In this document: piece by piece, positions 1 to 8,241 of the stretch
Layout of the letters: every line of letters starts with the position of its first letter
Position numbering within the stretch: the first letter of the stretch is position 1
NCBI GenBank assembly: GCA_963696875.1
Contig: CAVOLQ010000007.1
Location: 1 to 64,000, forward strand
Direction of reading: 5' to 3'
Length of the DNA stretch: 64,000 bases
Source of the DNA: Albibacterium sp963696875
GTDB taxonomy: Bacteria > Bacteroidota > Bacteroidia > Sphingobacteriales > Sphingobacteriaceae
Position numbers and translations under genes: made by a program
The notes under the pieces: model-generated
The model's database searches: none
What the model was told of the DNA's origin: nothing
What the model saw: the letters and a program-made list of their open reading frames with translations, nothing else

Positions 1-90
1 CAGTACCAGCATTTGCACGCGCCCGTGTCCGTTATCGAGCCCGGCGACCAATACGAAAACATGATGCACGTAAAAGGCCTCGCCGCTTAG
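1..90 (+). CDS. C-terminal end of an unidentified protein (partial)
   Basis: The frame is open from the window edge to a TAG stop and gives only 29 residues, ending HVKGLAA. No family can be recognised from so short a tail. A hairpin follows immediately after the stop, as after the other genes of this foreign segment. It is called coding because of the open frame and similar codon choice to its neighbours; the call is weak. Confidence 0.35.
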   Translation, partial: QYQHLHAPVSVIEPGDQYENMMHVKGLAA

Positions 91-108
91 GCCTCACTCT
101 GTTGAGGC
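91..108 (+). terminator. Hairpin directly after a stop codon
   Basis: The arms gcctca and tgaggc form a 6-bp stem with a 6-nt loop, starting on the base after the TAG stop. Only three T residues follow, so termination is plausible but not certain. Confidence 0.35.
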
Positions 109-137
109 TTTGCCCTAACACCCGCAAAGCCTCAACG

Positions 138-165
138 GTGTGAAGCAAAAGAGAAGACTTCACAC
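138..165 (+). other. Intergenic hairpin
   Basis: The arms gtgtgaag and cttcacac form a perfect 8-bp stem around a 12-nt purine-rich loop, between the partial first gene and the next start. No T-tract follows. It could act as an RNA processing or stabilising element in a phage-like transcript. The left arm occurs again near 942 without its partner. Confidence 0.35.
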
Positions 166-209
166 ATGCCGCGCCACCGGCATGCTCAACACAAACGGAG
201 CTACCAGCT

Positions 210-487
210 ATGGAAAAGAAATTCGAGAATGTCTCAAGCAAGTACGGCGCGCCTATGGGCCGCCACACCGGCCCGACGATCAGCTACGGCGGCAAAATCA
301 CTTTGCAGCGTGTACGCCTCAACAGCGGCGGGTATGACAACGGCGGGGCCTATTGGGGCTTTTGCCCAATAACCTCTACTGGTACTGCAACGAAGACGGC
401 GAAGAGGGTTTTTTGCGCGCGTCTTCGCGCAACGATGCGAAGAAACAAATTCGGGAACTGGTCGAAGACGCGCGCTTCTATCGCTAA
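210..487 (+). CDS. Unknown small phage/plasmid protein, frameshifted as read
   Basis: ATG at 210 is preceded by ggagctaccagct, a plausible ribosome site. The frame starts MEKKFENVSSKYGAPMGRH and runs to about residue 52 (GGAYWGF). The coding signal then continues one frame over as NNLYWYCNEDGEEGF...RFYR to the TAA at 485-487. Adding one base near 360-368 restores a single 92-residue protein. I do not recognise the family. The second half is acidic and rich in W/Y. A one-base deletion, in the sequence or in the element itself, is the simplest reading. Confidence 0.5.
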
Positions 488-519
488 CCAGAAATGCCTC
501 AACCTTTGGAGCTACCACC

Positions 520-860
520 GTGAAACGCAAAGCCTCAAAGCCCCGCGCGAAAATCGAGCCGGTAGGCATGGAAGCGCGCGACCGCCACATGGCGGATTAT
601 CTCGACTGCGAAGTCTGGGACGTCGATTTAAGCCGCGTCGATGTGTCGGGACCATCAAAGCTTTGCGCCTATTTCTTCTCGAGGAGTTGGCGCAAGCGCG
701 CGACGAAATCAAGCGCTCGCCGATGTACCAAGACGACATGCGCGAAACGATGAGGGAGCAACGCGCGGCCGTGAGGGCGTGCCAGTTGGAAGTCAATCGC
801 CACAACGCATTTTTAAAGCGTCAGTTCACCTTGCCCTTGACGATGGCCGCCCACGCCTAG
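520..860 (+). CDS. Unknown small phage/plasmid protein, frameshifted as read
   Basis: A GTG start at 520 follows ggagctaccacc. The frame begins MKRKASKPRAKIEPVG and continues to about residue 43 (SRVDVS). Coding then moves one frame over: TIKALRLFLLEELAQARDE onward to the TAG at 858-860. One missing base near 645-655 would explain this and gives a 113-residue protein. The second half looks alpha-helical and charged, possibly a coiled coil (AQARDEIKRSPMYQDDM, MREQRAAVRA). No known family is recognised. It lies 32 nt after the preceding gene and before a 65-nt repeat. Confidence 0.5.
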
Positions 861-863
861 CGC

Positions 864-928
864 TAGCCGTTAAGCCTCCGAGGATCAGCCCTCGGAGGCC
901 TAGCAGTTGCCGCAAGCAACTCGGCGCA
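864..928 (+). repeat. 65-nt intergenic repeat, copy 1 (two hairpins)
   Basis: It contains a 10-bp perfect stem (gcctccgagg at 874-883 with cctcggaggc at 890-899, loop atcagc) and a second stem (agttgc at 905-910 with gcaact at 916-921). The same 65 nt recur at 1156-1220, except that the 6-nt loop is reversed. It starts 4 nt after a stop codon and probably acts as a terminator or RNA-stability module. Confidence 0.7.
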
Positions 929-996
929 CCACTCGTATAAAACGTGTGAAGCCAAAGCAGCCTAAACAGAGAAACAGCTAAAGAGGAAATACAGCT

Positions 997-1158
997 ATGG
1001 GAAATACAAAGACGATCCCCTGCACGTGGTGCGGCGCGCCCACGGCCATGCTTGGCACTAAGAAGTGCGACCCCTGTTGGGAAATGTTTCGCTGCATCGA
1101 GGGCCGCCCTGATATCGCGCGACGCATGCTCGAAGCGATCGACGCTGAAGAGCGATAG
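997..1158 (+). CDS. 53-residue zinc-ribbon-like small protein (foreign segment)
   Basis: ATG at 997 follows agaggaaatacagct, a good ribosome site. The 53-residue product begins MGNTKTIPCTWCGAPTAML and contains two CxxC knuckles (CTWC near residues 9-12 and CDPC near 24-27), typical of a single zinc-binding site. A helical acidic tail follows (RRMLEAIDAEER). Tiny treble-clef or zinc-ribbon proteins of this sort are common in phage genomes, where their role is usually unknown. The stop lies at the first bases of the second 65-nt repeat. The zinc-binding role is inferred from cysteine spacing only. Confidence 0.6.
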   Translation: MGNTKTIPCTWCGAPTAMLGTKKCDPCWEMFRCIEGRPDIARRMLEAIDAEER

Positions 1159-1220
1159 CCGTTAAGCCTCCGAGGGCTGATCCTCGGAGGCCTAGCAGTT
1201 GCCGCAAGCAACTCGGCGCA
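1156..1220 (+). repeat. 65-nt intergenic repeat, copy 2, with reversed loop
   Basis: It matches 864-928 apart from the 6-nt loop of the first hairpin, which reads gctgat here and atcagc there, exact reverse complements. Because the stem is palindromic, this equals flipping the 26-nt hairpin in place. The last repeat base is also the last base of the foreign segment. Confidence 0.7.
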
Positions 1221-2294
1221 ACGTGCTTTTGCTATTTCGAACAAAGCTGCAACGCCCGTTGCATTATCAATGGCACCATTATAAATAGAATCGCCCTTTA
1301 CCGCTTCTCCAACTCCTAAATGATCCCAGTGAGCTGTATAAATAATCACTTCGTCTGGTCTTTCAGTACCTTCTATTTTTGCTAAAACATTCTGTGACAC
1401 ATCCTTTTTGATATGGTTTTCTACTTTCGCCTCAGTCTTTAAGCCTAAATCTATTGCTTTAAACCCTGGTTTTTTTGCTTCTTCGAGAACATTTTCAGAA
1501 ACACCGGCCAAAGCAAATAGCTTCTTTGCTGACTCCGCAGTAAACCATCCTTCGAATGCTGCTAACGATGCGCCGTTATCTTCAAGTTCTAAAGTCATTT
1601 GCGGGCCTGACCATCCGGAACGGACAACATTCCAGCCGTAACTAGCTGCACCAGTATCGTGGATAATCATGATTCCTGTAGCGCCTTGGCGAGCAGCTTC
1701 TTCAAACTTATAGGTCCAGCGCCCATAGTAGGTCATTGTTTCTCCTTTGAATAAGTCTTTGTTATAATAGCCAGGATCGTTTACCATAACTACAATGGTT
1801 TTTCCTTTTACATCTAAACCTTCATAGTCGTTCCAGTTGTATTCTGGAGCGACAATACCAAAACCTGCAAATACCAATTCACTGTTCTTTACCTCTACCA
1901 CGTCATTCTGACGGCGACTTCCCATAACGAAGTCATCCAAATAGGAAAATGATAAATTACCTTTCTCTCCAGTTATTGTCAATGTTTTTGGAGGGGTTGA
2001 ACTGATTTCTACCATTGGAACTTCTTGAAAGAAACTTTCCTTATTCCCTGGTTTTAGTCCTAGTTTTTCAAACTGATCTTTAATGTATGTAATTGTTTTT
2101 CTTTCACCTTCAGTAAATGGCATTCTGCCTTCAAATTCGTCTGAAGAAAGTATTTTTATGTGTTCAATATAGCTATCTTTGGAAATGCTGTTTAATGCAT
2201 TGTCATCAATCGAAATGTTTGTTTTTTGATCCTTATTATTGCACGCTATTAAAACGCCTAATGCTAGGATAAAAAAGATGTTGATTTTCTTCAT
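1221..2294 (-). CDS. M28-family metallopeptidase lipoprotein, 3' end lost
   Basis: Probable zinc aminopeptidase anchored in an envelope membrane. The product starts with a lipoprotein signal (MKKINIFFILALGVLIAC; lipobox LIAC, Cys18). A PA-like insert spans roughly residues 140-270, then the M28 core begins with AHWDHLG (zinc ligand His322) and GAIDNATG (bridging Asp343). Native sequence ends at about residue 357 (LFEIAKA). The catalytic Glu pair and remaining zinc ligands are missing. Beyond this point the frame runs on the minus strand through the foreign DNA to a stop at 978, giving unrelated residues. As read it cannot be functional; the truncation comes from the join at 1220/1221. Confidence 0.85.
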
Positions 2295-2388
2295 GGAATT
2301 CTGTTCTTATTTGAATTTTTGAGTTGAGTTAGTCTCAATTGCATATAATAGCAAAAATAGCGAATTATTCCTAGAAAACCTTTTTGCA

Positions 2389-2418
2389 TTGATTTGCTTA
2401 AATTCATTCGTATTTTTG
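2389..2418 (+). promoter_or_regulatory. Candidate Bacteroidota promoter for parC
   Basis: TTG at 2389-2391 and TATTTTTG at 2411-2418 are separated by 19 nt, matching the -33/-7 pattern (TTTG, N17-20, TAnnTTTG) of the Bacteroidota primary sigma factor. It would give a leader of about 80 nt before parC. Confidence 0.45.
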
Positions 2419-2506
2419 CGAAGTTTTTTGGAATTCTACATTTGAAAGTTTAGATTGTCGAGAGAATCATAAATTAATTATAATTATATAATACGAGTTT
2501 CTATAA

Positions 2507-5182
2507 ATGAGCGATGAAATAAATGAGAATGAAAATCTGGATGGAAATACCAGTGATGAAAAAATAAGTCATAATATTATCCCTATTTCCGGACTATACG
2601 AACAATGGTTTTTAGATTATGCGTCTTATGTTATTTTAGACCGAGCTGTTCCCCATATTAATGATGGTTTTAAACCTGTTCAGCGCCGAATTTTACATTC
2701 TCTAAAAGAGATGGATGATGGGCGATTTAATAAAGCTGCTAACGTTATTGGAAATACAATGAAGTATCACCCACATGGGGATGCTTCCATTGGAGACGCC
2801 ATGGTTCAAATTGGCCAAAAGGATTTATTAATAGATTGTCAGGGTAACTGGGGAGATCCTATTACTGGAGACTCTGCTGCTGCTGCACGTTATATAGAAG
2901 CTAGATTATCCAAATTTGCAAATGATGTTGTTTTTAATCCAGATACAACAGTTTGGCAGCAAAGCTACGATGGTCGTAATCGTGAACCTGTTACTTTTCC
3001 AGTTAAATTTCCCTTATTATTAGCACAGGGAGCAGAGGGTATTGCTGTTGGTTTGGCCACTAAAATTATGCCTCATAATTTTTTGGAATTAATCGATGGT
3101 TCTATTGGAGTATTAAGAGGTGAGAGGCCTAACTTATTGCCCGATTTTCCTACAGGCGGTATTGCAGACTGTTCTACCTATAATGAAGGAATGCGTGGTG
3201 GAAGGGTAAAAGTGAGAGCCAAAATAGAGGAAGTAGATCGAAAAACCTTAGCAATAACAGAAATCCCTTTTGGTACAACAACAGGCAGTATCATAGATAG
3301 TGTAATTGCCGCTAATGATAAAGGAAAGATTAAGATAAAAAAGATAGAAGATAATACAGCACAGAATGTAGAAATTATAGTCCATTTAGCGGCAGGCATT
3401 TCTCCTGATGTAACCATTGATGCTTTATATGCTTTTACTGATTGTGAAGTGTCAATCTCTCCTAATACCTGCGTCATTAAGGATAATAAGCCTTATTTTT
3501 TGAGTGTAAATGATATTCTTATCGAAAACACCAATAATACACGGGATTTATTAAAGTTAGAGTTAGAGATACGCTTGAGTGACCTCATGGAGAAAATGTT
3601 CTTCAGTTCTCTTTTAAAAATCTTTATTCAAGAGGGAATGTATAAGGATTCTAAGTATGAAAATGCTGGGAATTTTGAGAATGTGGTTGAGGTCTTAGAT
3701 CAATTATTTGAACCTTTCTTTCCTCAATTCTATCGTAGAATTCTTCCTGAAGATTATAAGAAGCTTATCGATAAGCCGATGAGTAGCATCACCCGTTTTG
3801 ATGTGAAAAAAGCGGATGAGCATATGAAAGCCTTAGAGGAAGATGTGAAGGAAGTAAAACATCATCTTAAACACCTCACAGATTATGCTATTGCTTGGTT
3901 TGAAAAACTGAGAACAAAATATGGAAAAGGGCGGGAACGAAAGACAGAATTGCGAGCATTTGAGAAGGTTACAGCCTCTGAAGTTGCTTTAGCTAATGTT
4001 AAGTTGTACGTTAATAAGAAAGATGGTTTTATTGGAACGGGTTTACGTAGAGACGAATTTGTTTGCGATTGTTCCGATCTTGACGAAATTATTGTTTTTC
4101 GGGAAGATGGTAAGTTTTTGGTAACTAAAGTTCAAGATAAAGTGTTCGTTGGGAAGGACGTCCTTCATGTAGCTGTTTTCCGTAAGGGCGATGAGCGTAC
4201 GATTTACAATATGATTTACCGTGATGGGAAAACCGGTACTTCCTATGTGAAACGATTCGCCGTATTAGGGGTAACGAGAGATAAAGAATATGACCTGACT
4301 AAAGGAAGCAAAGGCTCGCAGGTATGGTATTTTACGGTTAATCCAAATGGGGAAGCGGAAGTTGTAACTATTCAGCTAAAAGCTCATTCCAAATTGAGAA
4401 AGCTTCAGTTTGATTTGGATTTTGCTGATATCGCAATCAAAGGACGAGGATCCCAGGGAAATATTGTCAGTAAATACCCGTTAAGGAAAATAACTTTGAA
4501 ATCAAAGGGGGTATCCACACTGAGCGGTAGGAAAATTTGGTTTGACGAAGTTTTATGCCGTTTAAATGTAGATGAACGCGGTAAATATTTAGGTGAATTC
4601 GATGGAGACGATAAGATTTTACTTGTTCATGAAGATGGGAGCTATGAACTGAGTTCATTCGAGTTGACGAACCACTTTGATAACAATCTAGTTAGAATAG
4701 AGAAATACAACCCAGGCCGAATATATTCTATGATTCATCAGGATGGGAAAACAAAAAACTACTTTATTAAACGATTCCTATTTGAAGATTTAGCATTTGG
4801 TCGGCGAGTTTCTTTGATAAATGAGGCTTCCGATTCTAAGATGATTTTGATAAGTGCTGCTTCTAATCCTCTTGTTAAAATAGATATCACAAAAGGCAAG
4901 GCTAATATTGAGGAAAGCATTGAGCAGAATCTTGCCGAGCTTATTGATGTGAAAGGGATGCGAGCTCAAGGAAATCGCTTGAGTATGCATGATGTTCAAC
5001 ATGTTGAATTGCTTACTAAAGCGGAAGACGAATTGGAGGAAGATAACGTAGAAGAAGAAGATCAAGAATCAACTTCTGAAGAGTTTGAAACGGTTGTTGA
5101 AAAATCTAATAAACCAAAGATTGATTTAGAGATCACTAATCCCGAAGATATTGATGATAAAGGACAGATAGGGCTGTTTTAA
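2507..5182 (+). CDS. parC: DNA topoisomerase IV subunit A
   Basis: Cuts and rejoins duplex DNA to unlink daughter chromosomes, working with the ATPase subunit ParE. The 891-residue protein has the GyrA/ParC core: GFKPVQRRIL (54-63), the YHPHGDASI segment (87-95), and AAARYIEARLS with active Arg128 and Tyr129. A beta-pinwheel C-terminal region follows, with a strongly acidic tail. The GyrA box is not evident, and the DYASYVILDRAVP start fits Bacteroidota ParC rather than GyrA. parE is often adjacent in this phylum but is absent here: upstream lies the divergent, truncated peptidase. A terminator follows. Confidence 0.92.
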   Translation: MSDEINENENLDGNTSDEKISHNIIPISGLYEQWFLDYASYVILDRAVPHINDGFKPVQRRILHSLKEMDDGRFNKAANVIGNTMKYHPHGDASIGDAMVQIGQKDLLIDCQGNWGDPITGDSAAAARYIEARLSKFANDVVFNPDTTVWQQSYDGRNREPVTFPVKFPLLLAQGAEGIAVGLATKIMPHNFLELIDGSIGVLRGERPNLLPDFPTGGIADCSTYNEGMRGGRVKVRAKIEEVDRKTLAITEIPFGTTTGSIIDSVIAANDKGKIKIKKIEDNTAQNVEIIVHLAAGISPDVTIDALYAFTDCEVSISPNTCVIKDNKPYFLSVNDILIENTNNTRDLLKLELEIRLSDLMEKMFFSSLLKIFIQEGMYKDSKYENAGNFENVVEVLDQLFEPFFPQFYRRILPEDYKKLIDKPMSSITRFDVKKADEHMKALEEDVKEVKHHLKHLTDYAIAWFEKLRTKYGKGRERKTELRAFEKVTASEVALANVKLYVNKKDGFIGTGLRRDEFVCDCSDLDEIIVFREDGKFLVTKVQDKVFVGKDVLHVAVFRKGDERTIYNMIYRDGKTGTSYVKRFAVLGVTRDKEYDLTKGSKGSQVWYFTVNPNGEAEVVTIQLKAHSKLRKLQFDLDFADIAIKGRGSQGNIVSKYPLRKITLKSKGVSTLSGRKIWFDEVLCRLNVDERGKYLGEFDGDDKILLVHEDGSYELSSFELTNHFDNNLVRIEKYNPGRIYSMIHQDGKTKNYFIKRFLFEDLAFGRRVSLINEASDSKMILISAASNPLVKIDITKGKANIEESIEQNLAELIDVKGMRAQGNRLSMHDVQHVELLTKAEDELEEDNVEEEDQESTSEEFETVVEKSNKPKIDLEITNPEDIDDKGQIGLF

Positions 5183-5213
5183 TCAGAGATAACGAGGTAA
5201 TTTTTAATAACCT

Positions 5214-5254
5214 AAAGGGGCAGGAATTTTTAGTTTTCCTTCCCCTTTTTTTTT
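5214..5254 (+). terminator. Rho-independent terminator after parC
   Basis: aaaggggcagga (5214-5225) pairs with tccttcccctt (5238-5248, one G-U pair), followed by a run of T. It lies between convergent parC and the lipoprotein gene and may serve both. Confidence 0.75.
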
Positions 5255-5271
5255 GATCAATAGCCCAGCTA

Positions 5272-6324
5272 TTATTGATATTGTATGTAAACAGGAATAG
5301 GACGCAATGCCAATAATTCTTCTGGTGTAATCAATCGGTTAGGTGCTCCCTTTACATCATTTTTATAAAATATTTTAAAGCCGGTATATTCTATTGGTTC
5401 TGTATAGATGAAATGACGGTAAGTCCCTTTTTTTAATTCAGGAGGTCCCCAGCCGTCCATATGTAATACGAATTGAACTTCTGGAATTCTTTTAATTTGT
5501 TTATAATCTTTCACCATAGCCTGCGTAAATCGATGGACTATAAAAACCTTGGGTGGTAAGTTGTGTTCTCGTACCAATTTTGAAAGGTAATCCGTACAAA
5601 AGTTGATATCGGATGCATTGAAAGATCCGATTCTATTGCCAGGTTTTGAGCCGTCTTTCATGGAAAACTCGGGGTCTATCCCTAAATGTACATTCGGCAT
5701 TTTTAAGTATTTTTCTAAACGTGGAAGTTCATCTTCGATAGTACTTAGACCCACTTGGATGTCTAAAAAAACGATTGCATCATGCATTTTAGCAATCGTT
5801 AAAACCGAGTCAATTTGATGATCGGGCATTCTCGCTCTATATTTTCCATCTTTGCCTGCATCTCCTTGGGCTACAACCGCTATATAATGTAAGGCGGGGA
5901 TCGCTTCAATTAGCGTATCGACCTCATTCCATTTTTTCACTTCTTTATTTAGGCGGCTCCACATTTCCTCGGGTGAATATTCTCCTAGAGCTCCCATTCT
6001 TTTAGAATATATATTTCCATAATAGGCGACAATTCTTTTATGAGGAAGGATAGCGCCTGGCAAAGGGATGGGTACACCTACTGCAGGCCATTTTCCTGTT
6101 GTATCTCCATTAGCAAGTGCCTTATTTAATTGTCTGAACCTCACCGAATCAATTGCTGGATATACAGATTTCTCTTCTTCTAAAATTACTTCTTCGATAG
6201 TTGCTGTTGAATCCGTATTTGGTATCTCGGTAGTTTTTTCATTTCCCGTACTTTGGTTGCAAGAGATAAAAAACGTGCTAATTGCCAGTATTCCAAAGAC
6301 CGTTTTCATTTTCTTCGTTTTCAT
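5272..6324 (-). CDS. Uncharacterised lipoprotein
   Basis: I do not recognise a characterised family. The chosen start (MKTKKMKTVFGIL) gives a lipoprotein signal ending FFISC-NQ; a second Met five residues on (6309) would do as well, while the upstream Met at 6384 would spoil the signal peptide. A low-complexity T/E linker leads into a soluble domain of about 290 residues. This has short hydrophobic strand-like segments (IVAYYGNIYS, AIVFLDIQVGLS, VHLGIDPEFSM, VFIVHRF, VQFVLHMDGW) spaced as in a TIM barrel, with acidic residues near strand ends (DIQ, DPEFS), hinting at a glycosidase-like fold. This is inference only. It lies 14 nt or more downstream of the methyltransferase gene on the same strand. 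Confidence 0.6.
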   Translation of the reverse strand: MKTKKMKTVFGILAISTFFISCNQSTGNEKTTEIPNTDSTATIEEVILEEEKSVYPAIDSVRFRQLNKALANGDTTGKWPAVGVPIPLPGAILPHKRIVAYYGNIYSKRMGALGEYSPEEMWSRLNKEVKKWNEVDTLIEAIPALHYIAVVAQGDAGKDGKYRARMPDHQIDSVLTIAKMHDAIVFLDIQVGLSTIEDELPRLEKYLKMPNVHLGIDPEFSMKDGSKPGNRIGSFNASDINFCTDYLSKLVREHNLPPKVFIVHRFTQAMVKDYKQIKRIPEVQFVLHMDGWGPPELKKGTYRHFIYTEPIEYTGFKIFYKNDVKGAPNRLITPEELLALRPIPVYIQYQ

Positions 6325-6398
6325 TGTAATTGAATAATTTAAATAGTTTTCGTCTTTTAGAATGAGATTATTTTTAGAGGCCAATATAGGTATTTTGT

Positions 6399-7274
6399 TT
6401 ACTTTTTTCTAAATCTACCAAAAGAGCCTAACATGATTTTTTTATTACTAAGGCTTTGTAAGTATAACTCCCCTGTCTCAAGATTTTTGACATGCGGAAA
6501 GGAAGATGTTATAAGAGCTTGAATATCCGAAGGTGAGATGCCATCAGAATAAGTATTTAAAATTAGAAAGTGTTCTTTTGGGTCCAATAATTGGATTACA
6601 TCCTGCACCATTTCGGTGAGGTGATTTTCCAGCTTCCATCTTTCTCCTTTTGGTCCATGTCCATAGGCGGGAGGATCCAGGATGATCCCATTGTATTTAT
6701 TTCCCCTCTTTATTTCACGTTTCACAAATTTTAACGCATCTTCCACCACCCAGCGAATGTTTTTCAAACCAGAAAATTCTTGGTTTGTATTGGCCCAAGT
6801 TACCACTTGTTTAATGGAGTCTACATGTGTGACGTCCGCTCCAGCAGCTTTTGCAACTAAGGAAGCGCCGCCAGTATAAGCAAAAAGGTTTAATACTTTG
6901 GGATTTTTATTTTTAAACGATTTTAATGTGGAAGAGATGTAATCCCAATTTACGGCTTGTTCGGGAAAAACGCCTACATGTTTGAATGCAGTAAGTTTTA
7001 AATGAAGCTTGATGTAAATTTCTTTATTTTTATATGAGATTTCCCATGCATCTGTAGTTTTTTTTGATTTATTAAACCATTCTCCGCTCGTTGTTGATTT
7101 ACTTTTAAAATGGATATCACAACGCTTATTCCATTCAGCCTGTGGCAAAGTTTTTGGCCAAGTAGCCTGCGGTTCAGATCGAATTAATATTAAATTGCCA
7201 AAGCGTTCAAGTTTTTCAAGATCTCCGCAATCAATAAGCTCATAGTCAGTCCATAAGTGAGGGGATAATATCAT
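6399..7274 (-). CDS. Class I SAM-dependent methyltransferase, RlmI/RlmK-like
   Basis: Likely an RNA methyltransferase. The 291-residue protein has the SAM-binding motif VLNLFAYTGGAS (127-138), an acidic VDS after the second strand, and the catalytic-type motif ILDPPAYGHG (198-207), as in the C-terminal domain shared by RlmI and RlmK. The N-terminal part lacks an obvious PUA domain. The rRNA target is not deducible. It sits 21 nt downstream of mlaF on the same strand, probably co-transcribed but functionally unrelated. Confidence 0.8.
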   Translation of the reverse strand: MILSPHLWTDYELIDCGDLEKLERFGNLILIRSEPQATWPKTLPQAEWNKRCDIHFKSKSTTSGEWFNKSKKTTDAWEISYKNKEIYIKLHLKLTAFKHVGVFPEQAVNWDYISSTLKSFKNKNPKVLNLFAYTGGASLVAKAAGADVTHVDSIKQVVTWANTNQEFSGLKNIRWVVEDALKFVKREIKRGNKYNGIILDPPAYGHGPKGERWKLENHLTEMVQDVIQLLDPKEHFLILNTYSDGISPSDIQALITSSFPHVKNLETGELYLQSLSNKKIMLGSFGRFRKK

Positions 7275-7295
7275 ATTGTTTTTTGTGATTTATAA

Positions 7296-8048
7296 TTAAA
7301 AGCTTTTTTTAGCAACCTTCATAAATGGGCTGGCAAAAACAAAATCATTTAACTCTTTAATATCCGAATGTGCGATTTCATTTTTTGAACCCTCCCAAGC
7401 TTTGATTCCATTATGTAAAAAAAGAATGTAATCCCCGATGCCCATTACCGAACTCATATCGTGTGTCACTATTACTGTTGTACTATTATATTCTTCTGTT
7501 AATTCTTTTATAAGTTCATCAATGAGAATTGAAGTTTGGGGATCGAGTCCTGAATTAGGTTCATCGCAAAACAGATATCTAGGATTCATTGAAATGGCCC
7601 GCGCTATTCCTACCCTTTTTTTCATTCCTCCAGAAAGCTCAGCAGGATAAAGTTTATTTGTTCCTGCTAAATTTACACGTTCTAAGCAAAAATTTGCACG
7701 GTCAACTTTTTCACTTTTATTCATTTCAGAAAACATTTCTAATGGGAAGATGATGTTTTCCTCTACGGTCATCGAATCGAATAGTGCTGAATTCTGGAAA
7801 AGCATACCGATGTCTTTTCGAATCGGGATTTTATCTTGGAAACTTAAGCGAGTAAAGTCTTTTTCGTCATACACTACTTTTCCTAAATCAGGTTTGAATA
7901 AGCCCACCATACATTTTAATAATGTGCTTTTTCCAGAGCCAGATCCGCCGATTATCAAGCTTATTTTTCCAGGTTCAAACTGTGCTGAAATGCCCTTAAG
8001 GACCTCATTGTCACCAAATGCTTTAAATATGTCGTGGACTTCAATCAT
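7296..8048 (-). CDS. mlaF: ABC transporter ATP-binding protein, MlaF type
   Basis: ATPase of the Mla/MCE system that moves phospholipids between the inner and outer membranes. The 250-residue protein has Walker A GGSGSGKST (34-42), a Q-loop LFQNSALFDSM, signature LSGGM (138-142), Walker B YLFCDEP (158-164) and the switch His in VTHDM. The LFQNSALFDS stretch after the Q-loop is characteristic of MlaF. Its permease mlaE lies upstream on the same strand but with about 200 nt between them. No mlaD (MCE) gene is adjacent in this window. Confidence 0.88.
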   Translation of the reverse strand: MIEVHDIFKAFGDNEVLKGISAQFEPGKISLIIGGSGSGKSTLLKCMVGLFKPDLGKVVYDEKDFTRLSFQDKIPIRKDIGMLFQNSALFDSMTVEENIIFPLEMFSEMNKSEKVDRANFCLERVNLAGTNKLYPAELSGGMKKRVGIARAISMNPRYLFCDEPNSGLDPQTSILIDELIKELTEEYNSTTVIVTHDMSSVMGIGDYILFLHNGIKAWEGSKNEIAHSDIKELNDFVFASPFMKVAKKSF

Positions 8049-8084
8049 TTAATCTTTCTTACTTTTTCATTGGAATAAATTGCT

Positions 8085-8160
8085 TTTATTAATTAGTGTT
8101 TATAACTATTTGCATTAATGAGCTCGTTTCACTCGGTTTAATGGCAATGAAGCTATCATG
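8085..8160. repeat. Imperfect intergenic repeat between mlaE and mlaF, copy A
   Basis: About 75 nt that resemble 8167-8241 in the same orientation. Shared blocks on the minus strand are CATGA at the start, AACCGAGT then AACG, TCAT-AATnCAAA, and an AT-rich end. The two copies nearly fill the gap between the genes. I see no ORF here. Confidence 0.5.
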
Positions 8161-8166
8161 AGTAAA

Positions 8167-8241
8167 GTATTATTTAGGTTTATTCATGACCGTTTGTATT
8201 TATGACCACGTTGAACTCGGTTCTGGGCTTGCACACTCATG
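8167..8241. repeat. Imperfect intergenic repeat between mlaE and mlaF, copy B
   Basis: Second copy of the element at 8085-8160. The central blocks AACCGAGT and TCATAAATnCAAA are recognisable on the minus strand, and the ends carry catgag/ctcatg words. It may be a small dispersed repeat family or a regulatory duplication; the sequence alone does not decide. Confidence 0.5.

Larger units (their letters stand above)
1..1220. other. Foreign GC-rich segment, phage- or plasmid-like
   Basis: This stretch is visibly GC-rich, unlike the AT-rich remainder. It holds short same-strand ORFs, GGAG-type ribosome sites (for example ggagctacc before two starts) and hairpins between genes. Strong Shine-Dalgarno sites and this composition do not fit the Bacteroidota chromosome that follows. 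The segment stops abruptly inside a peptidase gene. No integrase, att site or host tRNA is visible. I infer a contaminating or chimeric piece of a phage or plasmid from a high-GC host; a recent insertion is less likely but not excluded. Confidence 0.7.

Noticed and set aside
234..590. Minus-strand ORF of 118 codons
   Set aside because: Antisense to better supported plus-strand ORFs with ribosome sites; GC-rich DNA gives long chance frames.
978..1220. C-terminal extension of the M28 peptidase frame through the foreign segment
   Set aside because: The residues after EIAKA are antisense to the phage-like genes and the 65-nt repeat, with no resemblance to M28; the frame is open by chance in GC-rich DNA.
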